41,297 nt of DNA, from positions 1-41,297 of the forward strand of contig NZ_JAHKRR010000010.1 of the NCBI RefSeq assembly GCF_018863395.1. The letters run 5' to 3'. A program made the position numbers and the translations under genes. This document shows positions 16,629-25,526 of the stretch, in pieces (the first letter of the stretch is position 1; each line of letters starts with the position of its first letter). Below the pieces are notes generated by a model. It was not told the origin of the DNA, made no database searches, and saw only the letters and a list, made by a program, of their open reading frames with translations. The stretch is from Sinomicrobium weinanense (GTDB lineage Bacteria; Bacteroidota; Bacteroidia; Flavobacteriales; Flavobacteriaceae).

Positions 16629-18257
16629 TCAGGTTGCCAGCGGTGGTCCTCCGGGGACATTCAATTTTTTTCTATTTTGCCTGTAAGATACTTTTTTTGC
16701 ACCGAACCTGGCCGTTAAATATTCTCCAAGAAAAACGGAACCGGTTATTTCCCCGTCAGCTACTTTTCCGATAAACCAAAAATTTATGGAATTTCCCGGA
16801 ACCCTGTAATTACTTTTGAGCACCACCTCATTTCCTTCGATCATACCGATCATTTCCTGCATGGCATATTCGCTGGTGTGTGTTCCTGAAATCCAGTTTT
16901 TATCCTGTTCGAGGAAAAATTTATGGGTACTTTTACCGGTAAAAAATTCTACATCTGCTTCCCAATGGCCCGAGATATTTTCTTTTGCAGGAGTCATTTC
17001 ATCGGAACGCGGTTCCCGTTTCCCGGACAGTACATTGTAAAGCCTGTCTGCCACCAATTTGGCATTGCCGGGCCTCATTTGACTCGGGGTAATTGAAATA
17101 GAGGTACCATTGTCCTTACTCTGTGCCCCAATAGCCACCCTCGGTTTGTTACGGGCCACTTCTTCTGCGACTTCCTCTCCCCTTATATGAAGTTTGTCCG
17201 GATCCCATTTCAGGATCAACCTGGGTGCCCTGTTGTTCAGGCCGGTCGGTGTTGTTATCTCTGAAGTAATACCATTTATCCTGGTCAATTTGGAGGAAAT
17301 TTCGTCCAGCCAGCCCAACCAGGTATTCCATTCCTTATCGTGATCTCTTGTGGTCCAGGCTTCAACGGCGGCCAGCATTCCCAGCATTTCCTCTTTTCCG
17401 ATCTTGTTGTCCCTTCCCGGTCCATGATGTGGGGAACTGGCCTGCCAGGCCGCCATGAGCAGATCTTTGTTACCCAACAACAAGCCGGCACATTGCGGAC
17501 CACAGATGGCCTTTCCTCCACTATATGCGACCACTGTTGCTCCCCGTTCCAGGTGGACACAGGGAATGCTCAGGTCTTCTGCGGCTGCATCGGCAAGGAC
17601 GGGAATATTCCCGGGTTTGGCCATTTTGCCAATAACCTCCAGGGAAAGCGGTTTTCCCGTTTCATTATCGGGGCCTGTCATGATATAGATCATGGCCGTT
17701 CTCGGGTTAATGGCCTGTTTTAACTCTTCGGGGGTATCTACCGTTATGATCTTTACTCCGATATTCCGGATGGCATGGTCGTATACATTCCTTGAACTTC
17801 GCGGAATGATGACCTCATTTTTTTCAAAGTCGCCTATATGAGGTATCCTGATCAGTTTTTCGGGGTTCCCCCCGGTTACACAGGCGGCGGTGACATGTTT
17901 CATCCCTGCAGCACATCCGGCGGAGATCATTCCCCATTCGGCTTTGGTCAGTTCTGCCAGGCGGCGTCCGATGCCAAAAGCCAGTTCATCATATTGCACA
18001 AAATAACCCGATGCGGCTTCCATGGCCTCCAGAACCTCGGGTCTTTCCGTTGAGCCCCCCAGGATCGTAAAGGTTCCCCTGCAATTAATAATGGTCTCAA
18101 TTCCCAGGGACTCGTAAATATTCTGGTTCCTGGTATAAGGTTTTGCAGCCAGGGGTGCTGGGTTTTTCCAAACAGCCCCAAGCATCGAATCACTGGCCAT
18201 CAGGCTCCCCGCCAGAGGAATTACGCCTAATTGTTTAATTATTTCCCTTCGCTTCAT
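16629..18257 (-). CDS. Exported SelA/DgaE-like PLP-dependent enzyme with a C-terminal beta domain
   Basis: 542 aa. The start MKRREIIKQLGVIPLAGSLMA is Tat-like (K-R-R), expected for a cofactor enzyme folded before export. Residues about 45-415 form a fold-type I PLP domain of the SelA/D-glucosaminate-6-phosphate ammonia-lyase group: LADAAAED with D223 for the pyridine nitrogen, and VAYSGGKAICGPQCAG with K249 for the Schiff base. Residues about 427-525 are an extra beta-rich domain (ISGHWEADVEF, ISGTHTSEY, ITGSVFLGEY) resembling small lipocalin-like domains seen on secreted enzymes. The PLP family commonly pairs with a metallo-deacetylase, as it does here with the next gene upstream. An ammonia-lyase or racemase reaction is plausible; the substrate is unknown. 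Confidence 0.85.
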   Translation of the reverse strand: MKRREIIKQLGVIPLAGSLMASDSMLGAVWKNPAPLAAKPYTRNQNIYESLGIETIINCRGTFTILGGSTERPEVLEAMEAASGYFVQYDELAFGIGRRLAELTKAEWGMISAGCAAGMKHVTAACVTGGNPEKLIRIPHIGDFEKNEVIIPRSSRNVYDHAIRNIGVKIITVDTPEELKQAINPRTAMIYIMTGPDNETGKPLSLEVIGKMAKPGNIPVLADAAAEDLSIPCVHLERGATVVAYSGGKAICGPQCAGLLLGNKDLLMAAWQASSPHHGPGRDNKIGKEEMLGMLAAVEAWTTRDHDKEWNTWLGWLDEISSKLTRINGITSEITTPTGLNNRAPRLILKWDPDKLHIRGEEVAEEVARNKPRVAIGAQSKDNGTSISITPSQMRPGNAKLVADRLYNVLSGKREPRSDEMTPAKENISGHWEADVEFFTGKSTHKFFLEQDKNWISGTHTSEYAMQEMIGMIEGNEVVLKSNYRVPGNSINFWFIGKVADGEITGSVFLGEYLTARFGAKKVSYRQNRKKLNVPGGPPLAT

Positions 18258-18313
18258 GGTTGTTTTTTGGTGTTGGTTCGTATTTATTTGTCAGTTTATT
18301 TTATAAAGGGAAA

Positions 18314-18428
18314 AGATTGATAGGAGATTGATCCGGCTACGCCGGAAGATTGAATAAGATTGAAATGTTTAAGATCAATCTCCCAATGACGATCGGGATT
18401 CAATCTTCCATCAATCTCCTATCAATCT
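18314..18428. repeat. Large nested palindromic repeat with 19-bp arms
   Basis: AGATTGATAGGAGATTGAT (18314-18332) pairs exactly with 18410-18428. Inside, GGAAGATTGAAT (18344-18355) pairs exactly with 18398-18409, and CCGGC-TAC-GCCGG forms its own small hairpin. It lies between two genes of the same operon. Nineteen bases of the left arm region (18311-18329) recur at 34927-34945. It may act in RNA processing or termination. Confidence 0.9.
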
Positions 18429-18446
18429 CTTATTAATCTTATATAT

Positions 18447-19694
18447 CTATTCATCCCATTTCTCACTGGACAGGCCGTTCAGGTCATACACAACCTCGCC
18501 GTCCTTTATCGTGACCTCGCACTCCAGTTTCTGATTTCCTTTCATTTGTTTGTCCTCCGTATCCACAAAGCCAAAATCACCTTTTTTAAGGCTTAGGATG
18601 GCCACATCCGCAATTGCTCCTACGCTCAGGTGCCCCAGATCGGGCCTTTTGATGTATTGTGCCGGGTTCCATGTAGCAGCGGCCATGACCTCGCCAAGGG
18701 GCATGTCCATGTTAATGAATTTGGACATGATATTGAGCATGTCCTTCATTCCTCCATTCATACTTCCGATGTGAAGATCGGTACTGATGGAATTGGGTTT
18801 AAAACCTTGCTGCATGGCCGGTATTGCCTGTGAGAAAGCAAAACTTCCGCCGCCATGTCCCACATCGAACACAATACCTTTTTTCTGTGCCTCGAACACA
18901 AAGGGTTTTACTTTGCCCTGGTCATTTACCACCCGCTCCCTGCTGCCCAGCGAGGCATAAGCATGGGTAAAGATATCACCGGGTCTTAGTTTTTCTAAAA
19001 AGAGTGTTTTTATGGATAGCGCTGGTGTACTGCCTCCAAAATCGATCATTACAGGAACATCGGCCATGGTCCCTGCTACCATGGCACGATCTGTAGGTTC
19101 CCATTCGAAGCCTGAGTAATGTGCCAGTTTTACCCCCACCAGTTCGGGAAATCTTTTCACGGTCATGGCGGTTAATTTAGGGTCCATATCGTTAATGTTC
19201 TGCTCTATCGCCCCGCCTTTCATTCCGGACCCTACAATGTTCAAAAATGCCAACACCCGGGTTTTCGAGTTATCAATGACGTTCTTTTTAAAAACATGAA
19301 AATTTCGCCATCCGGAACTTCCTGCATCCACAATGGTAGTTACCCCGCTCCGGAATGTGAAGTTATCGGGGGCTACACTGTGCATCCCTCCGCTGTACAT
19401 TCCATTTTCATCGGTACCAAAAAATACATGCCCGTGGATATCGATAAGTCCCGGGGTAACCAATTTATCCCGGGCATCGATCACCTTTTTTGCTTTTTGG
19501 ACGGATATGCTATTCGCGATCTCAGCGATCTTTCCCCCGGAAATAGCTACATCCATTTTTTTGTTCACACCGCTTTTTGCATCGACAAGGGTCCCGTTCC
19601 GGATGAGCAGATCGTATTCCTGTCCCTCGGCAAATTTTAAACAGAACAGGGTTGTTAAAACAATAAGTGTATACTTAAGATCATGTACTTTCAT
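18447..19694 (-). CDS. Exported amidohydrolase/deacetylase-family metallohydrolase
   Basis: 415 aa with a signal peptide (TLIVLTTLFCLKFAEG). The amidohydrolase barrel has its metal residues: LIDIHGH (H87, H89), GVKLAHYSG (K189, likely carbamylated, H192), FTHAY (H244), FDVGHGGGSF (H280) and STDLH (D306). The closest known relatives by motif are the Atu3266/EF0837 group, which hydrolyse N- or O-acyl groups from small acids and are typically encoded beside SelA-like PLP enzymes, exactly as here. The likely reaction is deacylation of an N-acylated compound before the PLP step. Being exported is unusual for the group. It lies 189 bp before the PLP gene, with a large palindrome between. Confidence 0.88.
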   Translation of the reverse strand: MKVHDLKYTLIVLTTLFCLKFAEGQEYDLLIRNGTLVDAKSGVNKKMDVAISGGKIAEIANSISVQKAKKVIDARDKLVTPGLIDIHGHVFFGTDENGMYSGGMHSVAPDNFTFRSGVTTIVDAGSSGWRNFHVFKKNVIDNSKTRVLAFLNIVGSGMKGGAIEQNINDMDPKLTAMTVKRFPELVGVKLAHYSGFEWEPTDRAMVAGTMADVPVMIDFGGSTPALSIKTLFLEKLRPGDIFTHAYASLGSRERVVNDQGKVKPFVFEAQKKGIVFDVGHGGGSFAFSQAIPAMQQGFKPNSISTDLHIGSMNGGMKDMLNIMSKFINMDMPLGEVMAAATWNPAQYIKRPDLGHLSVGAIADVAILSLKKGDFGFVDTEDKQMKGNQKLECEVTIKDGEVVYDLNGLSSEKWDE

Positions 19695-19710
19695 TATTTA
19701 AAAGATTAAA

Positions 19711-20730
19711 TTATTCTTTATTTTTTTTCATCATCTGATAGGCCCTGCCCGGTCTTTCCGTGCTAAAGGTTTCAATATTTCCATTATCCTGAAGCGTCAA
19801 AAAGGCCCTGGTGCCATCCTTTCCTCCAAAGGCAATATTGGAGACCTTTTTCCCTTTCAACCGGATTTCCTTTAAAACCTCACCTTGCGGGGATACCTTG
19901 ACCACGGTTCCCTTACCGTAGCGGGCCACGTATAAATTCCCGTCTGCATCGGTGCGCATACCGTCCATTCCAAAGTCATCAAATTTGATGAGTAATCGTT
20001 TATTGCTGATATCACCTTCGGGCGAAAGGTCATAGGCCCAGATATTACGCTGAACCGATTCATTGACATAGAGCGTTTTGTTGTCCGGGCTTACTTCTAT
20101 ACCATTTGTGGTCCCCATATCCCCCTCCAGCAGGGTAAATGCACCATCCGTATCAATTCTCCAGATCTGTCCTCTGGAATTGTCCCAATCCGGGTCACTC
20201 GCAAATAATATATCGTTATCCATGATCGCTATGTCATTGGGCTGGTTCATCTGATCGTTATGGGCATAGACACTGACCTCTTTGCTATCCATATCCACTT
20301 TTAATATATTGTGCATGGTATAATCGGCAATGAGCATATGCCCGCTGCTGTTGAACCGGATACCGTTCCCTGTGCTTCCTTCGGGCAGGGTCACAAAAAG
20401 AGAAGCGTTCCCTTCAGCATCTACCCGGCCAATGGTCCCGGGCTTTTTAAAGTTAACCGCATACAGGGTTCCATCGGCATCCACAGCGGGCCCCTCTATT
20501 CCCTCGGGGAATCCGAACGGTTCGGTAAAAACACTGTTTTGATACAGTACAGATTCTTTACTGTCACCGTTTTTTTCAGATCCGGCCTCCGACCGTTCAC
20601 CTGTTTTTTGCCTGCATCCTCCCAAAAGCAGTACACAGCAAAGGACCAACAGTTTAAAATCGTACGGGAAATTACATTTATTATTATAATCCTTAAGTAA
20701 GGCCATTACTTTACAATATACGTATTTCAT
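19711..20730 (-). CDS. SMP-30/gluconolactonase-like lipoprotein
   Basis: 339 aa with a lipoprotein signal (LCCVLLLGGC); a second ATG eight codons in would also work. The six-bladed propeller has the SMP-30 landmarks: FPEGIEGPAVDADGTLYAVN with the metal Glu (E in PEG), TGNGIRFNSSGHMLIADY, NQPNDIAI with the metal Asn, and TTNGIEVSPDNKTLYVNES. These residues match the Glu, Asn and Asp metal site of gluconolactonases. It would hydrolyse a sugar lactone in the periplasm or at the outer membrane. The preceding gene encodes a sugar-dehydrogenase-like protein that could make such a lactone. Confidence 0.86.
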   Translation of the reverse strand: MKYVYCKVMALLKDYNNKCNFPYDFKLLVLCCVLLLGGCRQKTGERSEAGSEKNGDSKESVLYQNSVFTEPFGFPEGIEGPAVDADGTLYAVNFKKPGTIGRVDAEGNASLFVTLPEGSTGNGIRFNSSGHMLIADYTMHNILKVDMDSKEVSVYAHNDQMNQPNDIAIMDNDILFASDPDWDNSRGQIWRIDTDGAFTLLEGDMGTTNGIEVSPDNKTLYVNESVQRNIWAYDLSPEGDISNKRLLIKFDDFGMDGMRTDADGNLYVARYGKGTVVKVSPQGEVLKEIRLKGKKVSNIAFGGKDGTRAFLTLQDNGNIETFSTERPGRAYQMMKKNKE

Positions 20731-20774
20731 AAAAAAAATCAGTTTTAAGTTATTAGTTTTAAACCATTTACCTT

Positions 20775-22589
20775 CTATTCCGCAGCATTAGCCTTACGTA
20801 CACCTGCCACTTCTTCCGGTGTTATTCCGGATGCACTATTGCCAAAACTCTGACGGATATAAGTCAATATACCGGCGATCTCTTCATCAGTCAGCCTATC
20901 TAACTTGGGCATGACATTGGTGTAGGATTTTTCGTTAACAAAAATTTCTCCTCTAAGTCCTTTTAACACAACATTGATCAACCTTGTCCTGTCCCCCAAA
21001 ACCCATTCTGTATTGTTTAGCGGGGGAAAACGATCGTTCCCCAGGCCATTGCGCTGATGGCAGATTGCACAGTATATGTTGTAGAGTTTTCCTCCTTCAC
21101 CCAGGTTTTCGTCCTTGTACTTATCCAGGTCATCATCTTCCGAGACGATCATATCTTCGTTTTCCACGGGGGTCTTTATATTGGGTGCCGTTCTTTTCCG
21201 TTTTTCCATGCCGGCCAGTTGTGCTTCACCGAATTTATCCTTGTCTCCTTTGTACATGATCCTCCAGATCTTTCCTTTTTTGGAATCGGATACGTATAGT
21301 GAACCATCGGGGCCCTCAGCCAATCCCATAGGCCTGTAAGTGGCATCACTTGTGTTTAAAATGATCTCCTGTTCTGCAAACCCATCTGCAAATACTTCCC
21401 AGGGGCCTGTTGGAACACCGTTTTCCATGGGAACAAAACCGACAAAATAACCGGATTGCGGATACGGGTTACTACTGGTAGAACCGTGGAATGCAATGAA
21501 AGCCCCGTTTTTATACCGTTCAGGAAACTGGTCCCCCTTGTAAAACAGGATATCGTTAGGCGCAAAATGTCCGGGGAAGGCTACCACGGGATCGGTCAGT
21601 TTATCAATGTCTTCTCCCTGTTTTTCACCATCACCACCGTATTCCGGGCTCAGAAAATAACCGTCCTTGATCTGGTCATAGTAGTGATAAGGCCATCCGG
21701 CATCGTCCCCTTCCTTCAGCCTTACAAACACTTCTGAAGGCAGTACAGCGCCTTCCCAGGCCGTAAATTCATTGGGCCAGGTACTGTGCAGATAATCCCT
21801 GCCATGTACCACGGCATAGAGGTTGTTGTCCTGTTCATTCCAATCCATCCCCACAACACTGCGTAAACCCGTGGCAAACTTTTGCCCGTCTTCCTGAAAC
21901 TGGTTCTTCTTGTCCGCATCGAAACGCCACACTCCTCCCCTGGTCTCCAAAAGAGGGCAAGGGAACATCCCGGGAGACAAGGGAGACCTGTCATCGACCT
22001 GGCACGCATCTGACGGAGCGCCGAAAACAGTGTACAGGTTGCCTTCCTTATCGAATGCAATGGGTTTGGTATCGTGTTGCCTCGGTGGCTGGGTATCGGT
22101 TAAGATCAGTTCCAGTTCGGTATCAGGAACCAGCTCGTCGGTCAGCTTCTGCCTGTAAATACGGGTTACCGAGCTGAAGTACAGATAGCCTTTGTTAATA
22201 CGCATCTCCGTTCCGTAACTACTGCGGTCGATATAATCGTCAAAGGTTTTGATGATATCTGCCTTGCCATCATTGTCAATATCCCTCAGCGCTGCATTAC
22301 CGCCTTCATCATCGGGGAACCTCAATTTTACATATATATCCCCGTTCGTGTTTACGGTCAGGTGCCTGGCCCTTCCTTTTAAACTATCAACAACTGCTAC
22401 GGCTTCAAAATCCCCGGGCAGAAAAAGTCCGGCATTATCCGGGTCTCCGGGAGGTAATCCATCATTTTTTGATGTGCACCCTGCAAAAAGGGAAACTGTT
22501 ATTGCAAACAACACACCATATGTAAGTAAACGTTTTTTAAAAACGAATGCTATGTTCAGTCCGTTATTATGGTTTAACAATCGGTTCAT
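20775..22589 (-). CDS. Sorbosone/aldose dehydrogenase-like beta-propeller fused to cytochrome c
   Basis: 604 aa lipoprotein (lipobox LFAGC, C38). Residues about 50-450 form a propeller of the PQQ-dependent sorbosone dehydrogenase/GdhB type: GLRSVVGMDW, VVHGRDYLH, FPGHFAPNDILFY, GAFIAFHGS and PMGLAEGPDGSLYVSDS. Residues about 495-580 are a mono-haem cytochrome c with C507-A-I-C510-H511 and likely axial M560 (NVMPKLDRLTDEEIAGILTYIRQ in two parts). Electrons from sugar oxidation would go to the haem and on to the respiratory chain. The canonical GxRN of soluble glucose dehydrogenase is GLRS here, so PQQ use is likely but not certain. The next gene encodes a lactonase-like lipoprotein, consistent with an oxidation-then-hydrolysis pair. 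Confidence 0.85.
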   Translation of the reverse strand: MNRLLNHNNGLNIAFVFKKRLLTYGVLFAITVSLFAGCTSKNDGLPPGDPDNAGLFLPGDFEAVAVVDSLKGRARHLTVNTNGDIYVKLRFPDDEGGNAALRDIDNDGKADIIKTFDDYIDRSSYGTEMRINKGYLYFSSVTRIYRQKLTDELVPDTELELILTDTQPPRQHDTKPIAFDKEGNLYTVFGAPSDACQVDDRSPLSPGMFPCPLLETRGGVWRFDADKKNQFQEDGQKFATGLRSVVGMDWNEQDNNLYAVVHGRDYLHSTWPNEFTAWEGAVLPSEVFVRLKEGDDAGWPYHYYDQIKDGYFLSPEYGGDGEKQGEDIDKLTDPVVAFPGHFAPNDILFYKGDQFPERYKNGAFIAFHGSTSSNPYPQSGYFVGFVPMENGVPTGPWEVFADGFAEQEIILNTSDATYRPMGLAEGPDGSLYVSDSKKGKIWRIMYKGDKDKFGEAQLAGMEKRKRTAPNIKTPVENEDMIVSEDDDLDKYKDENLGEGGKLYNIYCAICHQRNGLGNDRFPPLNNTEWVLGDRTRLINVVLKGLRGEIFVNEKSYTNVMPKLDRLTDEEIAGILTYIRQSFGNSASGITPEEVAGVRKANAAE

Positions 22590-22719
22590 TTTAATTGGTG
22601 ATATTATTTTTGTTCGGTTGATTCAACTTATTGAACCCGTATAAACTTTTTCAATCCTTTTACTGCCCAGTTCAACAACAAAGTCAATACGGGTATTTTC
22701 TTTATCATGATGACATGTG

Positions 22720-23892
22720 CTACAATTTCAGTTTGATCCCTTTCTTCTCCAGCCATCCTGTAAGTGCCACCACCAGGTAAGCAAATACAAGGGAGCCCAG
22801 AAGACCAATGATGCCGGTATTTAAAACATCGGGCAACCTGAAGTTCACAAACTCCCGTGCCGGATAGATAATGTAGGGCAACAAATAGCAGGTCAGCGTA
22901 GCGGTACCTGCCGGGGCGATTATTCGGGCCCAGTTGATGATCTTCTTTTTGTCTGCGATATAGTGCAAAAGCGCAAAGAGCATAAAGCCCATCGCAGAGC
23001 ATACGGCCAGCCATGAGGGTGTTCCCCTTAATTTTGAGATCCCCCACAACGGCCGGGTCCCCAATCCGTATATCAGACAGATGACCCCAATGGCAACAAG
23101 GATGGCATATGCCTGTTTTATACTGGCTTTGGACCACTTGTCGAAGACCAGTGAAGCTACAATCCCGGCGGTGGTAAATCCGGGAACGGTACCTCCCAGG
23201 ATGGTTGAAGCATAGCTGAACACACCATCCGGTTTCAATGCCATTTCGGTCTGGCCCAATACAGAGAGGATATTAAAAACCAGCCAGGCCGCTATCATTA
23301 TTGCGAAATTCCCCCTGGCATAAAGAAAAACAAGGGCGTTGACCAGATAGGCCCAGCCTATGAGCCCCAGGATACCCCACCATTGCGTACGCATCCAATG
23401 CTCACCGGATGCCCCCCCTTTATAGATGATTGCCAGAAACAACAGGACCAGGATGCCCAAAACCTGTAACGGGAAGTGCCATTTTTTTGGAACGGGGCTT
23501 TTTTTCCAATGGGTCCAGATAAGGAATACAGCCACGGCCATGAAAATACACCAGAGGTACTTTCCTATGATGATCCCATCGTCATAGGCAGTTTCATAAT
23601 TTACCATATATACGCCTATCAGCAACAGGGAAAACGACCTGATCAGGATGTGCCTGGCTATGGTCCATTGACTATCTCCCCGACCCAACCGGTTTTTAAT
23701 GGCAAGGGGAATGCTGAGGCCAACAATGAACAGGAACAAGGGAAAGATAATATCCGAAAATCCCAGATAGTCTTCACTGGCTTTGGCATGCTCCAGCCAT
23801 TTGGGCACCTCTTTCAAGGTCCAGAAATCATTGACCCAAATCATGAAAAACATGGTCAATGCCCTTAGAATGTCTATTGATCTCAGTCGCAT
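22720..23892 (-). CDS. HGSNAT-like (DUF5009) multi-pass acyltransferase-family protein
   Basis: 390 aa with about ten membrane helices and no signal peptide. The start RLRSIDILRALTMFFMIWVN and FSDIIFPLFLFIVGLSIPLAI are characteristic of bacterial relatives of human heparan-alpha-glucosaminide N-acetyltransferase. The conserved H of the GFxxxDxxFPxFLFxxG-type region is not obvious, so activity is uncertain. HGSNAT moves an acetyl group across a membrane onto the amino group of glucosamine. In this operon, next to a deacetylase and an aminosugar-acid-type PLP enzyme, that chemistry would fit an amino sugar substrate. The gene follows susD by 14 bp. Confidence 0.84.
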   Translation of the reverse strand: MRLRSIDILRALTMFFMIWVNDFWTLKEVPKWLEHAKASEDYLGFSDIIFPLFLFIVGLSIPLAIKNRLGRGDSQWTIARHILIRSFSLLLIGVYMVNYETAYDDGIIIGKYLWCIFMAVAVFLIWTHWKKSPVPKKWHFPLQVLGILVLLFLAIIYKGGASGEHWMRTQWWGILGLIGWAYLVNALVFLYARGNFAIMIAAWLVFNILSVLGQTEMALKPDGVFSYASTILGGTVPGFTTAGIVASLVFDKWSKASIKQAYAILVAIGVICLIYGLGTRPLWGISKLRGTPSWLAVCSAMGFMLFALLHYIADKKKIINWARIIAPAGTATLTCYLLPYIIYPAREFVNFRLPDVLNTGIIGLLGSLVFAYLVVALTGWLEKKGIKLKL

Positions 23893-23906
23893 AATAATCT
23901 GCCGTA

Positions 23907-25517
23907 TTAAAAGTTAGGTCCGCCCGTATCCCACCAAAGCCTGGTGCCCCCGTTGTCGGGGCCGCCAAGTTTGGTAACGGCATCCTTAACACCTTCCGGA
24001 TTGGTTGACCGCTCGTTATCTACAAACGGTATCCTTCTTATCTGGATCTCCGTATCGACCGTACCGGCACTCTGGTTGCTCACTACCGGAAAGATCCTGG
24101 GATATCCCGTACGCCTGAATTCACTCCAGGCCTCCTGTCCATCCGGGAACACGGCGATCCATTTTTGGGTGATGATCTTTTCGAGCTTGGTCTCGTTGTT
24201 GTCGGCATCGTTCCAGGCTATGGTAATATCACTTGTCGCTGCAATATTGTTAGACGGATTTACCGGGTCTTTATAATCTGCCGGGGTGGAAACATTGTCC
24301 GCCATGTAGGTCGACACCCCACCGATACCCCGCTGCTCAAAGGAAGTGGTAATACCCATTTCGTAATTGGCCCGGGCATCTCCGGCACCGCTCCAACCTC
24401 TCAGGGCGGCTTCGGCCTTTAGAAAATACACTTCGGCTGCGGTCATTAATTGCACACTGGTCTGGTGGATATTGTCATTGATCACCGCAAAACGTATATA
24501 ATCTCCTTTCTGATCTAATTCATCGGCATACCCGCTCAACAACGGCATTCCTCCCCTTACGCCCTTTAAAGCTCCGGGGACTATGGGCTCTGTATCAGAA
24601 TCTCCGGGGTTTACTTCCAGAAAATAAGCTCCGGCCCGCGGATCATTGAACCCGGACAGCACAGACTCCATAAAGGCATTCATCCTGATATCTCCCCAGG
24701 AATTGTCAATGGTCTGCAACGGGTGTGAAACGGCACTGTTGACAAAGAAACCATCTCCATTGGTCTCTATGACCCCTAACGGGTGGTTCAGTGCTTTTTC
24801 GCCTTCGGCCTTTGCCGTGGCCGGATCGATCTTTGAAATTCGTATGGCCAGTCTGAGCCTGAGTGAATTGGCCAGTTTAACCCATTGCGAATAATCTCCG
24901 CCATAGGAGAGATCAAAGGCCGTAAACCTGGAACTGTCCAGATCTTCCATAAGATTGGCCACCCCCGTATCGAGGTCTGCAAAAAATGCGTGGTATGCTT
25001 CTTCCTGCGAGTCGTACACCCCGGCTTTTTCCAGATCGCCGAAATTCGTGTATACGATAGGGCCAAAGATATCGGACACCCTGTGCATGGCGGCCACCTT
25101 AAGTATCAGGGACACTGCGTAGAATGTGGGATATTCGTCCTTGGCCAGCTCTTCAATGGTCTCGACATTGTTCATGACATTGGAATAGGGAACAGACCAA
25201 ATGGTATTGTTCCACCCCCCTACCAGGTTATAGGTCGTATTGTTCGCCCCTGCAATGAACGGCCTTGGAGGGGTCATATAGCCCGAGTATACGTCGGCAT
25301 TCAAATTTTGCTGCAATTGGTATGACGATGCCGGATCGTATTTATAAATGTTCTCGAAAATAGGTTTATACAACGATCCTATATGCTGGAAATCGACCTC
25401 GAGCTCTTCTTCGGTTATATCTCTCGGGTTCGTATTCAGTTCATCAAAATTTTCTGTACAGGATACTAAAACTCCCAGTACAGCTATCATTATGTTTAGT
25501 TTTTTAATACTTTTCAT
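23907..25517 (-). CDS. SusD/RagB-family surface lipoprotein (SusD-like group 2)
   Basis: 536 aa with a lipobox (LGVLVSC). The N-terminal motif NFDELNTNPRDIT, the helix FYAVSLILKVAAMHRVSDIFGPIVYTNFG (in two parts), and the later FLKAEAALRGW and TQKWIAVFPDGQEAWSEFRRTGYP are typical of the SusD-like 2 group (PF12771). It caps the SusC channel encoded 9 bp upstream and captures substrate at the cell surface. Members of this group often serve peptides or glycopeptides rather than starch-type glycans, so the substrate need not be a polysaccharide. Confidence 0.94.
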   Translation of the reverse strand: MKSIKKLNIMIAVLGVLVSCTENFDELNTNPRDITEEELEVDFQHIGSLYKPIFENIYKYDPASSYQLQQNLNADVYSGYMTPPRPFIAGANNTTYNLVGGWNNTIWSVPYSNVMNNVETIEELAKDEYPTFYAVSLILKVAAMHRVSDIFGPIVYTNFGDLEKAGVYDSQEEAYHAFFADLDTGVANLMEDLDSSRFTAFDLSYGGDYSQWVKLANSLRLRLAIRISKIDPATAKAEGEKALNHPLGVIETNGDGFFVNSAVSHPLQTIDNSWGDIRMNAFMESVLSGFNDPRAGAYFLEVNPGDSDTEPIVPGALKGVRGGMPLLSGYADELDQKGDYIRFAVINDNIHQTSVQLMTAAEVYFLKAEAALRGWSGAGDARANYEMGITTSFEQRGIGGVSTYMADNVSTPADYKDPVNPSNNIAATSDITIAWNDADNNETKLEKIITQKWIAVFPDGQEAWSEFRRTGYPRIFPVVSNQSAGTVDTEIQIRRIPFVDNERSTNPEGVKDAVTKLGGPDNGGTRLWWDTGGPNF

Positions 25518-25526
25518 AAGATTTTT

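Noticed and set aside
22628-23137. Open frame of 169 codons on the minus strand in another frame of the DUF5009 gene
   Set aside because: It overlaps the membrane protein almost fully and has none of its own domain signals.
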